From Flagellimonas myxillae (GTDB lineage Bacteria > Bacteroidota > Bacteroidia > Flavobacteriales > Flavobacteriaceae), in the NCBI RefSeq assembly GCF_023502235.1, contig NZ_JAMFLY010000001.1:992001-1056000 (forward strand): a DNA stretch of 64,000 nucleotides. The letters run 5' to 3'. Under the pieces are notes generated by a model. That model was not told where the DNA came from. It saw only the letters and a list, made by a program, of their open reading frames with translations, and searched no databases. Below, piece after piece: positions 53,445-62,287 of the stretch. The position numbers and the translations under genes are program-made. The stretch's first letter is position 1, and every line of letters starts with the position of its first letter.

Positions 53445-53645
53445 TTAGACTTGAGATATGAGATTTAAGATTTAAGATGTCAGATTTAGGATGCAAGATG
53501 AGGGATATTAGATGCCGCGTCGTCGATGTTTAGATTTTTTGGATTGTTAGATGCTAGATGTTGGATGCCGCGTACTAGATGGTTGGATTATTGGATTGTT
53601 TGATAATTAGTCTTGAATCTTGATTCTTGTTTCATTGTTCTTGGC
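53445..53645. repeat. Heptanucleotide repeat region between the ICMT-like gene and leuB
   Basis: Units of 7 bp with consensus near TTAGATG run from 53445 to about 53610 (for example TTAGACT, TGAGATA, TAAGATG, TAGGATG, CTAGATG, TTGGATG), including two similar 21-mers around GATGCCGCGT. From 53611 to 53645 they change to TCTTGAA, TCTTGAT, TCTTGTT, TCATTGT, TCTTGGC. No ORF on either strand is credible here. Confidence 0.7.
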
Positions 53646-53658
53646 GTCTATTATAACA

Positions 53659-53682
53659 CTTGAACTTGAACTTGAACTTGAG
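53659..53682. repeat. CTTGAA hexamer repeat
   Basis: Four tandem copies of a hexamer: CTTGAA three times and CTTGAG once, next to the heptad arrays. The change of period from 7 to 6 suggests simple-sequence expansion and decay rather than a protein-binding array. Confidence 0.7.
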
Positions 53683-53720
53683 TTTTAAGTTTGAGCTTCT
53701 CGTCTATTTTCAAAATAAAA

Positions 53721-53745
53721 AAGCCCCAGGGAATCCCCAGGGCTT
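53721..53745 (-). terminator. Terminator of the leuCDAB operon
   Basis: On the minus strand the sequence AAGCCCTGGGGATTCCCTGGGGCTT folds into an 11-bp stem with two G-T wobbles and a 3-base loop, followed by TTTTATTTTG. It lies 22 bases past the leuB stop, the expected end of the leucine operon. Confidence 0.82.
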
Positions 53746-53766
53746 AAAATAGTAGAAGAATTTTAT

Positions 53767-54822
53767 CTAAATATTGGCAGCCAACCAATCTCCAACTTCA
53801 CTGGTTTTGTAGGCTTTTCCCCCATCGGCCAAGTCTTCGGTGACCACACCTTCGGCCAACGATTTGTTCACAACATCCCGAATGGCCTGAGCCTCCTCTG
53901 CAAGATTCATGTCCTCAAACATCATGGCTGCAGAAAGTACGGTGGCCAATGGATTGGCAATGTCTTTACCTGCTGCTTGCGGATATGATCCATGGATAGG
54001 CTCGTAAAGGGATACTTCACTTCCTACGGATGAAGAAGGCATTAATCCCATTGAACCTGATATAACTGAAGCTTCGTCGGTTAGAATATCTCCAAATAGG
54101 TTGGCGGTAATGATTACGTCGTAGCCTTTGGGCCATTGAATTAATCGCATGGCAACAGCGTCCACAAATTCATAGGAAACTTCGACATCCGGATATTCCT
54201 TTTCCAATGCCTGAACGGTTTCCCTCCAAAGTCTTGAGGCCTCCAGGACGTTGGCCTTATCCACACAGCAAAGTTTCTTGCCTCGTTTTAACGCCATTTC
54301 AAATCCTTTGCGCGCCAATCGCTCCACTTCAAAGCGCTGGTAGGTCATGGTGTCAAAAGCAGTATCGCCATTGTCTTTTCTTCCGCGTTCGCCAAAATAG
54401 ACACCTCCGGTCAATTCCCTGAGGATAATGAGGTCAGTCCCCTCAATACGGTCTCTTTTTAATGGAGATTTATCAATAAGGGATGGGAAGGTAAAAGTCG
54501 GCCTCACGTTGGCAAACAGTCCCAATTTTTGACGCATTTTTAGCAATCCTTGCTCTGGGCGAACCTTGGCCGATGGGTCATTGTCGAATCTCGGATGACC
54601 GATGGCACCAAAAAGTACAGCATCAGCGTTGGCGCAGACATCGTGGGTTTTATCGGGATAGGGTTCACCTACGGCGTCAATCGCCGCTGCTCCGGTCAAT
54701 GCTGGGGTCCAGCTAATTTCATGGTTGAATTTTTTCGCAATTGCATCGGATACTTTTACAGCTTGGTCAATCACTTCGGGACCTATTCCATCTCCGGCTA
54801 AAAGGGCAATATTCAGTTTCAT
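53767..54822 (-). CDS. leuB: 3-isopropylmalate dehydrogenase
   Basis: NAD-dependent oxidative decarboxylase of 351 residues, third step of leucine synthesis. The opening LNIALLAGDGIGPEV, the substrate-binding RELTGGVYFG (about 137-146) and the metal-binding block around GDILTDEASVISGSMGLMPSS (in parts, near 240-262) are intact. It is the last gene of leuC-leuD-leuA-leuB. The upstream gap contains heptad repeats. Confidence 0.95.
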   Translation of the reverse strand: MKLNIALLAGDGIGPEVIDQAVKVSDAIAKKFNHEISWTPALTGAAAIDAVGEPYPDKTHDVCANADAVLFGAIGHPRFDNDPSAKVRPEQGLLKMRQKLGLFANVRPTFTFPSLIDKSPLKRDRIEGTDLIILRELTGGVYFGERGRKDNGDTAFDTMTYQRFEVERLARKGFEMALKRGKKLCCVDKANVLEASRLWRETVQALEKEYPDVEVSYEFVDAVAMRLIQWPKGYDVIITANLFGDILTDEASVISGSMGLMPSSSVGSEVSLYEPIHGSYPQAAGKDIANPLATVLSAAMMFEDMNLAEEAQAIRDVVNKSLAEGVVTEDLADGGKAYKTSEVGDWLAANI

Positions 54823-54840
54823 ATATTGATTCTTGGTTTT

Positions 54841-54916
54841 CAGCTAACAGCTAAAAGCTAGCAGTTATTGGTTACTCAAATATTTTTGTCTTGATTCCTG
54901 CATCTCTTGGTCTTGA
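54841..54916. repeat. Heptad repeats between leuA and leuB
   Basis: Five 7-bp units CAGCTAA, CAGCTAA, AAGCTAG, CAGTTAT and TGGTTAC (54841-54875) are followed by TCTTGAT, TCCTGCA, TCTCTTG and GTCTTGA (54889-54916). Read on the coding strand the second set becomes AATCAAG-like heptads. They fill the whole gap between the two genes. Confidence 0.65.
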
Positions 54917-54921
54917 CTCTA

Positions 54922-56439
54922 TTAAAAGAGATTTAGCATTTTTTCCGTGGCCTTGATGGCGGATACTGTTTGGTCCGAATCCAAACCACGGGTGGTAAAA
55001 TCCTTTTCCTCCGTTTGCCAGGTGATTATGGTCTCGCAAAGCGCATCGGAATTACTTCCCGGAGGTATACGAACCATATAATCCACTAATTTGGGAAGTT
55101 CTACCTTTTCTTTTTGATAAACTTTTTTCAAAGCATTGATAAAAGCGTCAAATTGCCCATCCCCTTGTGCGTTTTCTTCATAGGTCTTGCCGTCAATCTC
55201 AATGGCTAGGGTAGTGGAGGGTTTTAAACCTTTGGAGTGGGTCAGTACGTACGACTTAACAAACACACGTTGTTGGAGATGTCCTGAGTCCAAAACATCG
55301 GAAATGATGTAGGGAAGATCATCCTTGGTCACCCTTTCTTTTTTATCCCCCAGTTCAATGATGCGTTCAGTGACCTTTTTCAACTCTTCGTCATTCAAGG
55401 TCAGTCCCAATTCTTGCAGGTTCTTCTGAATATTGGCTTTACCGGAGGTTTTGCCAAGGGCATATTTGCGTTTTCTTCCAAATCGCTCTGGCAATAAATC
55501 ATTAAAGTATAAGTTCTTTTTACTATCTCCATCTGCATGTATACCAGCAGTTTGAGTAAATACATTGTCACCAACGATTGGTTTGTTATCTGGAATGCCA
55601 AAACCGGTAAATGTACTCACCAACTTGCTCACTTGGTATAAGGAGGATTCTTTGACACCGATAGAAATCTCCGGCATAAAATCGTTGATTACGGCCACTA
55701 CGCTGGCCAAGGGGGCATTGCCTGCTCGTTCTCCCATTCCATTTACGGTAAGATGAAGTCCGTGGCAACCTGCTTTTAAGGCCTCCATAACGTTGGCGAC
55801 GCTAAGGTCATAATCATTATGTCCATGAAAATCGAAGTGGGAATCCGGGTATTTATTGACGATTTGACTTAAAAAATCAAAGGCTTCCTGGTGCGTTAAC
55901 ACCCCTAAGGTGTCCGGAAGCAAGATTCTCTTTACGGGTTGTGTCACCAAAAAATCCAAATACTGGAACACATATTCTGGAGAATTGCGCATGCCATTGC
56001 TCCAATCTTCTAGATAAACATTGGTGGTAATACCTAGGGATTCGGCTTTGGCAATAACCTCCTCAATATCCTTAAAATGCTGTTCGGGTGTTTTCTTAAG
56101 TTGATGGGTGAGGTGGTTTAAAGAACCTTTGGTAAGCAAGTTCTGTACTTTGGCACCCGTTTGCACCATCCAATCGAGCGAAACGCCTTTATCTACGAAA
56201 GTCAGGACTTCAACGCGCGACAAATGCCCTTCAGATTCGGCCCATTCGGTGATGTTTTTAACGGCATCGAATTCCCCGTCCGAAACCCTAGCGGAAGCAA
56301 CCTCAATGCGGTCCACTTGCAATTCTTCCAATAAAAGCTTGGCAAGCGTCAGCTTCTCCGAAGAGGAAAAGGATACCCCGGAGGTCTGCTCACCATCCCG
56401 AAGGGTGGTGTCCATAATTTCAACGGTCCTTTGGGCCAT
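54922..56439 (-). CDS. leuA: Alpha-isopropylmalate/citramalate synthase family enzyme, probable LeuA
   Basis: A 505-residue enzyme with an N-terminal HMGL-like TIM barrel (DTTLRDGEQTSG at residues 10-21, metal-binding HGHNDYD near 203-209) and a C-terminal LeuA regulatory domain. From its operon position it should condense acetyl-CoA with 2-oxoisovalerate to open leucine synthesis. The block SFSSSEKLTLAKLLLEELQVD resembles the LeuA2/CimA branch, so citramalate synthase is the alternative; ilvA in the window makes a citramalate route to isoleucine less needed. An open frame extends ten codons upstream of the ATG at 56439. Confidence 0.85.
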   Translation of the reverse strand: MAQRTVEIMDTTLRDGEQTSGVSFSSSEKLTLAKLLLEELQVDRIEVASARVSDGEFDAVKNITEWAESEGHLSRVEVLTFVDKGVSLDWMVQTGAKVQNLLTKGSLNHLTHQLKKTPEQHFKDIEEVIAKAESLGITTNVYLEDWSNGMRNSPEYVFQYLDFLVTQPVKRILLPDTLGVLTHQEAFDFLSQIVNKYPDSHFDFHGHNDYDLSVANVMEALKAGCHGLHLTVNGMGERAGNAPLASVVAVINDFMPEISIGVKESSLYQVSKLVSTFTGFGIPDNKPIVGDNVFTQTAGIHADGDSKKNLYFNDLLPERFGRKRKYALGKTSGKANIQKNLQELGLTLNDEELKKVTERIIELGDKKERVTKDDLPYIISDVLDSGHLQQRVFVKSYVLTHSKGLKPSTTLAIEIDGKTYEENAQGDGQFDAFINALKKVYQKEKVELPKLVDYMVRIPPGSNSDALCETIITWQTEEKDFTTRGLDSDQTVSAIKATEKMLNLF

Positions 56440-56469
56440 AGGTACCTTTCTTATTATAGTTTGAAACAA

Positions 56470-56508
56470 ATTTCACAGAAGGACGCCAATTTCACGAATT
56501 AAAAGAAT
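56470..56508. repeat. Short direct repeat between leuD and leuA
   Basis: The motif AATTTCACA/G occurs twice within the small gap (about 56467 and 56489), separated by about 21 bases, in a stretch reading ACAGAAGGACGCCAATTTCA. It may be a relic of the same repeat expansions seen in the neighbouring gaps. No protein-binding role is suggested. Confidence 0.35.
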
Positions 56509-57105
56509 TTAAAGTGGTGTATTTTGAGCGAATTTCTCAATGTTGCTTTTGATGTTCAACAAATAGTCAATATCATCAAACCCGTTCGAAAGGTTTCCTT
56601 TTTTGTAGTCGTTGATGGCAAAGTTCTCCTGTTCCCCAGATTCCACTAGCGTAATGGTCTGCTTCGGTAAATTTACCTCCAATTGGGTATTGGGGTCAGC
56701 CTCAATGGCCTTGAAGATTTTGTCCAAAAACTCTGGGCTCACCTGCACGGGAAGCACCCCAATATTAAGGCAGTTGTTTCGGAAAATATCCGCGAAGAAA
56801 CTGGAGACCACACAGCGGAAACCATAGTCGTAGACCGCCCAGGCCGCATGTTCCCGCGAAGAACCGGAACCGAAGTTTTTACCGCCCACCAAGATTTTTC
56901 CACTGTAGATGGGGTTGTTCAGGACAAATTGTTCTTTTGGGGTATTGTCCGGGTTGTACCTCCAATCCCTAAAAAGATTGTCTCCAAACCCTTTTCGTTC
57001 CGTGGCTTTTAGGAACCTTGCTGGTATAATTTGGTCCGTGTCCACATTCTCTATGGGAAGCGGGACGGCTGAACTTGTTAGTATGTCGAATTTATCGTAT
57101 GCCAT
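56509..57105 (-). CDS. leuD: 3-isopropylmalate dehydratase small subunit
   Basis: A 198-residue swivelling domain that completes the isopropylmalate isomerase with LeuC. The substrate-binding loop [16 protein letters not shown] is near residues 75-90, and the opening [19 protein letters not shown] is typical. It follows leuC after 43 bases that contain a TCGATGA/TCAATGG-type heptad stretch. Confidence 0.95.
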   Translation of the reverse strand: MAYDKFDILTSSAVPLPIENVDTDQIIPARFLKATERKGFGDNLFRDWRYNPDNTPKEQFVLNNPIYSGKILVGGKNFGSGSSREHAAWAVYDYGFRCVVSSFFADIFRNNCLNIGVLPVQVSPEFLDKIFKAIEADPNTQLEVNLPKQTITLVESGEQENFAINDYKKGNLSNGFDDIDYLLNIKSNIEKFAQNTPL

Positions 57106-57148
57106 TATTTTTCAATTTTCGATGACCAATAATCAATGGTCGAATGGG

Positions 57149-58558
57149 TTATGCTTCTTGTAGTTCCAATAATTCCCTAGGGTCGGTTACCTTACCCGTA
57201 ACTGCAGCTGCGGCCGCAACCAATGGACTTGCCAATAGGGTGCGAGCACCAGGACCTTGTCTTCCTTCAAAGTTCCGGTTGGAGGTACTCACAGCATATT
57301 TCCCTGCTGGAATCTTATCGTCGTTCATCGCCAAACAGGCTGAACATCCGGGTTCGCGCAACTCGAATCCGGCATCTTGCAAAATTTCCAAAATACCTTC
57401 TTCCTTAATGGCTTCTTCCACCTTGTGGGAACCAGGAACCAACCAAGCCGTTACATTGTCGGCTTTTCTTCTTCCTTTTATGATGGAGGCAAATGCCCTA
57501 AAATCCTCAATTCTTCCGTTGGTACAGCTACCAAGGAAAACAAAATCGATGGGTTTTCCAATCATGGAGTCACCTTCATTGAATTCCATATAGGCCAAGG
57601 ATTTTTTATAGGTGGCGGCACCGCCTTCCACGGCTTCCGCCAAAGGAATATCGTTTTGGATTCCCATGCCCATCCCTGGATTGGTACCATAGGTAATCAT
57701 GGGCTCTATTTCTGCAGCACTAAAGGTAAGTTCCTTGTCAAAGCTTGCATCATCATCCGTATACAGTGTTTCCCAATACGTCATTGCCTTGTTCCAATCG
57801 GCACCTTTCGGAGCAAATTCCCTTCCTTGTACATAGTCAAAAGTCTGCTGGTCTGGAGCTATCATACCTCCACGGGCACCCATTTCTATACTCAGGTTAC
57901 ACACAGTCATCCTTCCTTCCATGGACATATTTTGGAACACATCCCCGGCATACTCCACAAAATAACCCGTTGCGCCGGAGGTGGTCAACTTGGAAATGAT
58001 GAACAAAGCCACATCTTTTGGGGTAACGGCCTTGCTCAATTCCCCATTAATGTTGATCCGCATGCTCTTTGGCTTGGGCTGCATAATACATTGGGTGGAA
58101 AGTACCATTTCTACCTCGCTGGTTCCAATACCAAAAGCAATGGCTCCAAAAGCACCGTGAGTAGAAGTGTGGGAATCCCCGCAAACAATGGTAGCTCCAG
58201 GAACTGTGATTCCGTTCTCCGGCCCGATTACGTGTACAATCCCATTTTTCTCATGCCCAAGGCCCCAATAAGGAATATTATGTGCCTTGGAATTCTCTTC
58301 CAACGCTTTTAATTGGTTGGCCGATAATTCATCCTTTACCGGTAAATGTTGGTTAATGGTTGGCGTGTTATGGTCCGCTGTGGCAAATGTGCGTTCTGGA
58401 TAAAGCACGTTTATACCTCGGTTCTTTAATCCTAGAAAGGCTACTGGACTGGTTACTTCATGCACCAAATGCCTATCAATGAACAATACATCGGGACCAT
58501 TTTCAATGCGTTGTACGACATGCGAGTCCCATACTTTGTCAAATAGTGTTTTACCCAT
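57149..58558 (-). CDS. leuC: 3-isopropylmalate dehydratase large subunit
   Basis: Aconitase-family [4Fe-4S] enzyme of 469 residues that isomerises 2- to 3-isopropylmalate. Cluster cysteines lie in GSCTNGR and in GCSACLAMN; the His-rich opening [13 protein letters not shown] is present. The ATG at 58558 ([10 protein letters not shown]) matches the family; a TTG four codons upstream is possible but less likely. It is the first gene of the leucine operon; its upstream region holds three CAAGCTT sites but no leader peptide. Confidence 0.95.
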   Translation of the reverse strand: MGKTLFDKVWDSHVVQRIENGPDVLFIDRHLVHEVTSPVAFLGLKNRGINVLYPERTFATADHNTPTINQHLPVKDELSANQLKALEENSKAHNIPYWGLGHEKNGIVHVIGPENGITVPGATIVCGDSHTSTHGAFGAIAFGIGTSEVEMVLSTQCIMQPKPKSMRININGELSKAVTPKDVALFIISKLTTSGATGYFVEYAGDVFQNMSMEGRMTVCNLSIEMGARGGMIAPDQQTFDYVQGREFAPKGADWNKAMTYWETLYTDDDASFDKELTFSAAEIEPMITYGTNPGMGMGIQNDIPLAEAVEGGAATYKKSLAYMEFNEGDSMIGKPIDFVFLGSCTNGRIEDFRAFASIIKGRRKADNVTAWLVPGSHKVEEAIKEEGILEILQDAGFELREPGCSACLAMNDDKIPAGKYAVSTSNRNFEGRQGPGARTLLASPLVAAAAAVTGKVTDPRELLELQEA

Positions 58559-58577
58559 CGTAAACTTCAATAATTTT

Positions 58578-58648
58578 AAGCTTGTAAATTTAAAATATGA
58601 AATACAAAAGCTTGATTTTTACTTCGGAAAATTACGATGTTCAAGCTT
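58578..58648. promoter_or_regulatory. Three CAAGCTT sites upstream of leuC
   Basis: The 7-mer CAAGCTT, each with the palindromic core AAGCTT, occurs at 58578-58583, 58608-58613 and 58643-58648 (core coordinates), 30 and 35 bases apart. The wider gap 58559-58970 between divergent genes contains no supported gene, so these could be operator sites for leuCDAB. Chance occurrence cannot be excluded. Confidence 0.35.
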
Positions 58649-58970
58649 AGTTTTGGGCAAACAATCCAAAGGATTAAGGATGAGTTTTGTTTTGAAACAA
58701 AAACCAGTTCGAATGTTGATCTAGGCCTAATAAAAATCCGAATATTCCTGCAAAACACAAAAGGTAAAGGGGGTTCCCGACCTTGCGTTACCTTTAATTG
58801 CCCATGTAAAAACTGCTATGGATTGGCAATGAGTGAATTAGGGTAAACATCTGAAATTTAACACGTTTGCACGTATTTTAACAAAGCTGTAACGCTATAG
58901 GAGCGATGAGCTTTCTACTTTAGGGACTCAACCTAAAAAGTTTATTCATTAACACATCAAAGACGAACAA

Positions 58971-60083
58971 ATGAAAAAAAGTTACACGGCCATTTCGGCC
59001 TTATTTCTCGTTGCTGCATTTTGTATTTCCACGAGTAGCTATGCACAGCTTACCTTTCTTCCACGTGGTAGCCAGATGGCCAAGGTGTCACAGCGAATCG
59101 GGACTACAGATGTTTCCGTTGTTTATTCCAGACCCAGTGTCAACGACCGGGAAATTTGGGGTGCCTTGGTACCCTACGGTATGAACAATTTGGGTTTTGG
59201 CACTGCTTCCGAGTCACCTTGGAGGGCCGGAGCCAATGAAAATACCATATTCAAGACTACCCACGATCTCACCATTGGCGGCAAAACCTTGGCTGCTGGT
59301 AAATATGGTCTGCACATGATTGTCAATGAGGACAACACCTCCACCATTATCTTTTCCAAAAACCATGGAGCATGGGGAAGTTATTTTTACGAGCCTTCGG
59401 AAGATGCCCTTCGCGTGGACGTGGAAACCAAAGAAGTTGCACACGTGGAACAGCTTACCTTCAACTTTAACGAGGTGGATGCGACATCTGCCGTTGTAGC
59501 ATTGAGTTGGGCAAAAAAGCAGATTCCGTTTAAAGTAGAGGTCAAGGTCACCGACAATGTACTGGCTAGAATCCGACAAGAATTACAGACTTCACCTGGA
59601 TTTACAAGGCAATCCTGGGAGCAAGCTGCGAATTATGCCCAAAATAATGGAGGAGATCTTGACGAAGCCCTAGGTTGGGTGGATGCCGCCATTGCAGGAC
59701 AGTTCTTTAGCCAAAAGACCTTTAACAATCTGAGCATCAAATCACAGATTTTAACCAAGCAAGGCAAAACAGGCGAGGCCAAAGCTTTGATGGATGAAGC
59801 GCTGCCTTTGGGCACCGTGTTCCAAGTTCATGGCTATGGAAGACAGCTTATCGGGCAAGGTAAGACCGCCGAAGCACTTGAGGTATTCAAATGGAATGCT
59901 AAAAATCACAAAGGCACATGGCCAGTGCACTACGGACTGGCAAGAGGTTATTCTGCTTTAGGAGATAATAAATCCACAGTGAAGCATTTGAAAATGGCTT
60001 TGGAAAATGCACCCGCCCAAGTAAACAGGGATAGGGTACAGGCCAATTTGGACAAAGCAGAAAAAGGAGAGGGAATCAACTAG
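58971..60083 (+). CDS. DUF2911 protein with C-terminal TPR-like repeats
   Basis: A 370-residue exported protein. A signal sequence ends at about residue 25 (SSYAQL). Residues about 30-185 form the DUF2911 domain (VSQRIGTTDVSVVYSRPSVNDREIWG in parts; WRAGANENT), a Bacteroidetes-specific fold of unknown function, and the C-terminal part contains TPR-like helical pairs (GKTGEAKALMDEALPLG, GKTAEALEVFKWNAK, GDNKSTVKHLKMALENAP). The gene is monocistronic and ends at a strong terminator shared with recG. Confidence 0.88.
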   Translation: MKKSYTAISALFLVAAFCISTSSYAQLTFLPRGSQMAKVSQRIGTTDVSVVYSRPSVNDREIWGALVPYGMNNLGFGTASESPWRAGANENTIFKTTHDLTIGGKTLAAGKYGLHMIVNEDNTSTIIFSKNHGAWGSYFYEPSEDALRVDVETKEVAHVEQLTFNFNEVDATSAVVALSWAKKQIPFKVEVKVTDNVLARIRQELQTSPGFTRQSWEQAANYAQNNGGDLDEALGWVDAAIAGQFFSQKTFNNLSIKSQILTKQGKTGEAKALMDEALPLGTVFQVHGYGRQLIGQGKTAEALEVFKWNAKNHKGTWPVHYGLARGYSALGDNKSTVKHLKMALENAPAQVNRDRVQANLDKAEKGEGIN

Positions 60084-60112
60084 ACCTGTTTTATATATTG
60101 GAGTTAAATTGG

Positions 60113-60136
60113 AATGCCCGGCGAAAGTCGGGCATT
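60113..60136. terminator. Bidirectional terminator between the DUF2911 gene and recG
   Basis: AATGCCCGGC (60113-60122), GAAA tetraloop, GTCGGGCATT (60127-60136): a 10-bp stem with one G-T pair and a GNRA loop. Flanking AGTTAAAT and ATTTAACT can extend or compete with it. It lies 29 bases past the DUF2911 stop and touches the recG stop, serving the convergent pair. Confidence 0.78.
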
Positions 60137-62241
60137 TAACTTATATATTCCCACAGGTCGTTTCCTTTTGACATAACGGAATAAGCTGTCCGGATGGGCA
60201 GATTTTCCGGTTTTTCAAGACCTGGGTCATTTTTTAAGAGTTGGATAGCGTGGAACCTTGCCGTCTGAAGCACCTGATTGTCTTTTACAATATCCGCGAT
60301 CTTTAAATTCAGAAGTCCACTTTGTTGGGTACCCATCAAATCTCCTGGCCCTCGAAGTTTTAGGTCGACCTCCGCGATTTCAAACCCATCATTGGTTCTG
60401 GTCATGGTATGCAATCTGGTTTTTGCATCTTCGGAAAGCTTATTGCCGGTCATAAGAATACAGTAACTCTGCTCCGCACCCCTACCTACGCGACCACGCA
60501 ATTGATGCAACTGGGAAAGCCCAAATCGTTCAGCACTTTCAATGATCATTACTGAGGCATTGGGAACGTTGACCCCCACCTCGATTACCGTAGTGGCCAC
60601 CATTATGTGGGTCTCTCCGCGAACAAAGCGGTCCATTTCATAATCCTTATCTGCAGGTTTCATTTTTCCGTGGACGATGGAAATTTGATATTCAGGAAGG
60701 GGAAAATCCCGGGCGATGCTTTCATATCCATCCATTAGATCCTTATAATCCAATGCCTCGGATTCCTTTATCAGCGGATAAACAATATATACCTGCCTCC
60801 CTTTTTTGATTTCATCTTTGATGAACTGAAATACTTTGAGCCGATTGCCATCGAACCGATGGACCGTTTTAACGGGCTTTCTGCCCGGAGGTAACTCGTC
60901 TATCACCGACACATCCAAATCTCCATAAAGACTCATGGCCAAGGTACGCGGAATTGGGGTAGCGGTCATGACCAATACATGGGGTGGAATTTCATTTTTA
61001 TGCCAAAGCTTGGAGCGTTGGGCCACTCCAAATCTATGCTGTTCATCTATTATGGCCAGACCCAGGTTCTTGAACTGAACTTTGTCCTCCAAAACGGCAT
61101 GGGTACCTACCAAAATTTTAAGATTCCCATTTTCTAGCTGATTATGCAATAAAGTACGTTCCGATTTTTTGGTGGAGCCGGTCAGTAACGCAATGCGTAT
61201 ATCCATTTTCCCCAGCAATTCCTTAAGTCCATTATAATGTTGATTGGCCAAGATTTCGGTTGGGGCCATCAAACAGGCTTGATAGCCATTGTCAATGGCC
61301 AAAAGTGCAGTCATTAAGGCAACTATGGTTTTACCAGAACCGACATCACCCTGGAGCAAACGGTTCATTTGGGCTTTACTGCCCAAATCGTTGCGAATTT
61401 CCTTAATGACCTTTTTTTGGGCGTTGGTCAATTCAAATGGAAGATGATTGCTAAAAAACGAATTGAAGTTATCCCCGACCTGATCAAAGGGCAATCCTTT
61501 TATTTTATGCTTCCTGATTATCTTTTTGGAAATCAATCTGAGCTGAACGAAAAACAACTCTTCAAACTTGAGTCGAAATTGGGCCTTGGCCAACAAATCT
61601 TGACTTTTTGGAAAATGAATGTTCAGTAGAGCATCACTTTTAGAAATCAGCCGTAAATCATCTAGCAGCGTAGGGGAGAGTGATTCTTGAAACATGCCTT
61701 TGGAATCCAACAATAGTTGCTGCACCATTTTACTGACCACGCGATTGGTTATCCCTTTTGCACTGAGTTTTTCGGTGGATGGATAAATAGGTTGCATGGC
61801 AATTTTAAGACCGCGCTGGTGCTCGGTCAACAATTCCATTTCGGGGTGTGGCATGGAAAAAGTACTGCCATACCGATTGGTACGCCCAAAAACCACGTAG
61901 GTCTCATTGAGTTTTAGATTTTCCCGAATCCACTTATGGCCCCGGAACCACACCAGCTCCATTTCGCCAGTATCATCCATAAAACGGGCCACTAACCGCT
62001 TACCCCTTTTTTGCTCCACGGTTTTTATATGGACGATCTTCCCTATTACCTGAACATCGGCACCGCTGGATTGTAATTGGGCGATTTTGTAGTACTGGGT
62101 TCTGTCCAGGTACCGGTTGGGAAACAAATGCAGTAAATCCTTATAAGTTTCAATGCCTAGCTCCGTTCTCAATGTTTCAGCCCTGTTGGGGCCAACACCT
62201 TTGAGATATGGTATTGGAGTTTGGAGAAAATTGGGATTCAT
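60136..62241 (-). CDS. recG: ATP-dependent DNA helicase RecG
   Basis: A 701-residue helicase that remodels stalled forks and branched DNA. The N-terminal wedge domain opens IPYLKGVGPNRAETLR (residues 9-24); Walker A GDVGSGKTIVA and the DEQH box (in IIDEQHRFGVAQR) define the motor; the C-terminal RGRVGRG is the arginine-finger motif. An open frame continues 56 codons upstream of the ATG at 62241 but overlaps the divergent M1 peptidase gene, so I exclude it. Confidence 0.95.
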   Translation of the reverse strand: MNPNFLQTPIPYLKGVGPNRAETLRTELGIETYKDLLHLFPNRYLDRTQYYKIAQLQSSGADVQVIGKIVHIKTVEQKRGKRLVARFMDDTGEMELVWFRGHKWIRENLKLNETYVVFGRTNRYGSTFSMPHPEMELLTEHQRGLKIAMQPIYPSTEKLSAKGITNRVVSKMVQQLLLDSKGMFQESLSPTLLDDLRLISKSDALLNIHFPKSQDLLAKAQFRLKFEELFFVQLRLISKKIIRKHKIKGLPFDQVGDNFNSFFSNHLPFELTNAQKKVIKEIRNDLGSKAQMNRLLQGDVGSGKTIVALMTALLAIDNGYQACLMAPTEILANQHYNGLKELLGKMDIRIALLTGSTKKSERTLLHNQLENGNLKILVGTHAVLEDKVQFKNLGLAIIDEQHRFGVAQRSKLWHKNEIPPHVLVMTATPIPRTLAMSLYGDLDVSVIDELPPGRKPVKTVHRFDGNRLKVFQFIKDEIKKGRQVYIVYPLIKESEALDYKDLMDGYESIARDFPLPEYQISIVHGKMKPADKDYEMDRFVRGETHIMVATTVIEVGVNVPNASVMIIESAERFGLSQLHQLRGRVGRGAEQSYCILMTGNKLSEDAKTRLHTMTRTNDGFEIAEVDLKLRGPGDLMGTQQSGLLNLKIADIVKDNQVLQTARFHAIQLLKNDPGLEKPENLPIRTAYSVMSKGNDLWEYIS

Positions 62242-62287
62242 CAAACTAAAATATGTATTTTGGAAAGACTTTTGTGATACCCTTGCT

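Noticed and set aside
52422-53645. Heptad arrays as a CRISPR or attachment site
   Set aside because: Units are only 7 bp without spacers, no cas genes or integrase are near, and the units are degenerate.
57377-58312. A 311-codon frame opposite leuC
   Set aside because: It is antisense to intact aconitase-family motifs and has no recognisable domain.
58559-58760. A leucine leader peptide upstream of leuC
   Set aside because: No short ORF with consecutive Leu codons followed by a T-tailed hairpin could be found on the minus strand.
58637-58846. A 69-codon ORF with four cysteines in the gap before the DUF2911 gene
   Set aside because: No start context, no homology and no codon bias; it overlaps probable leuC regulatory sequence.
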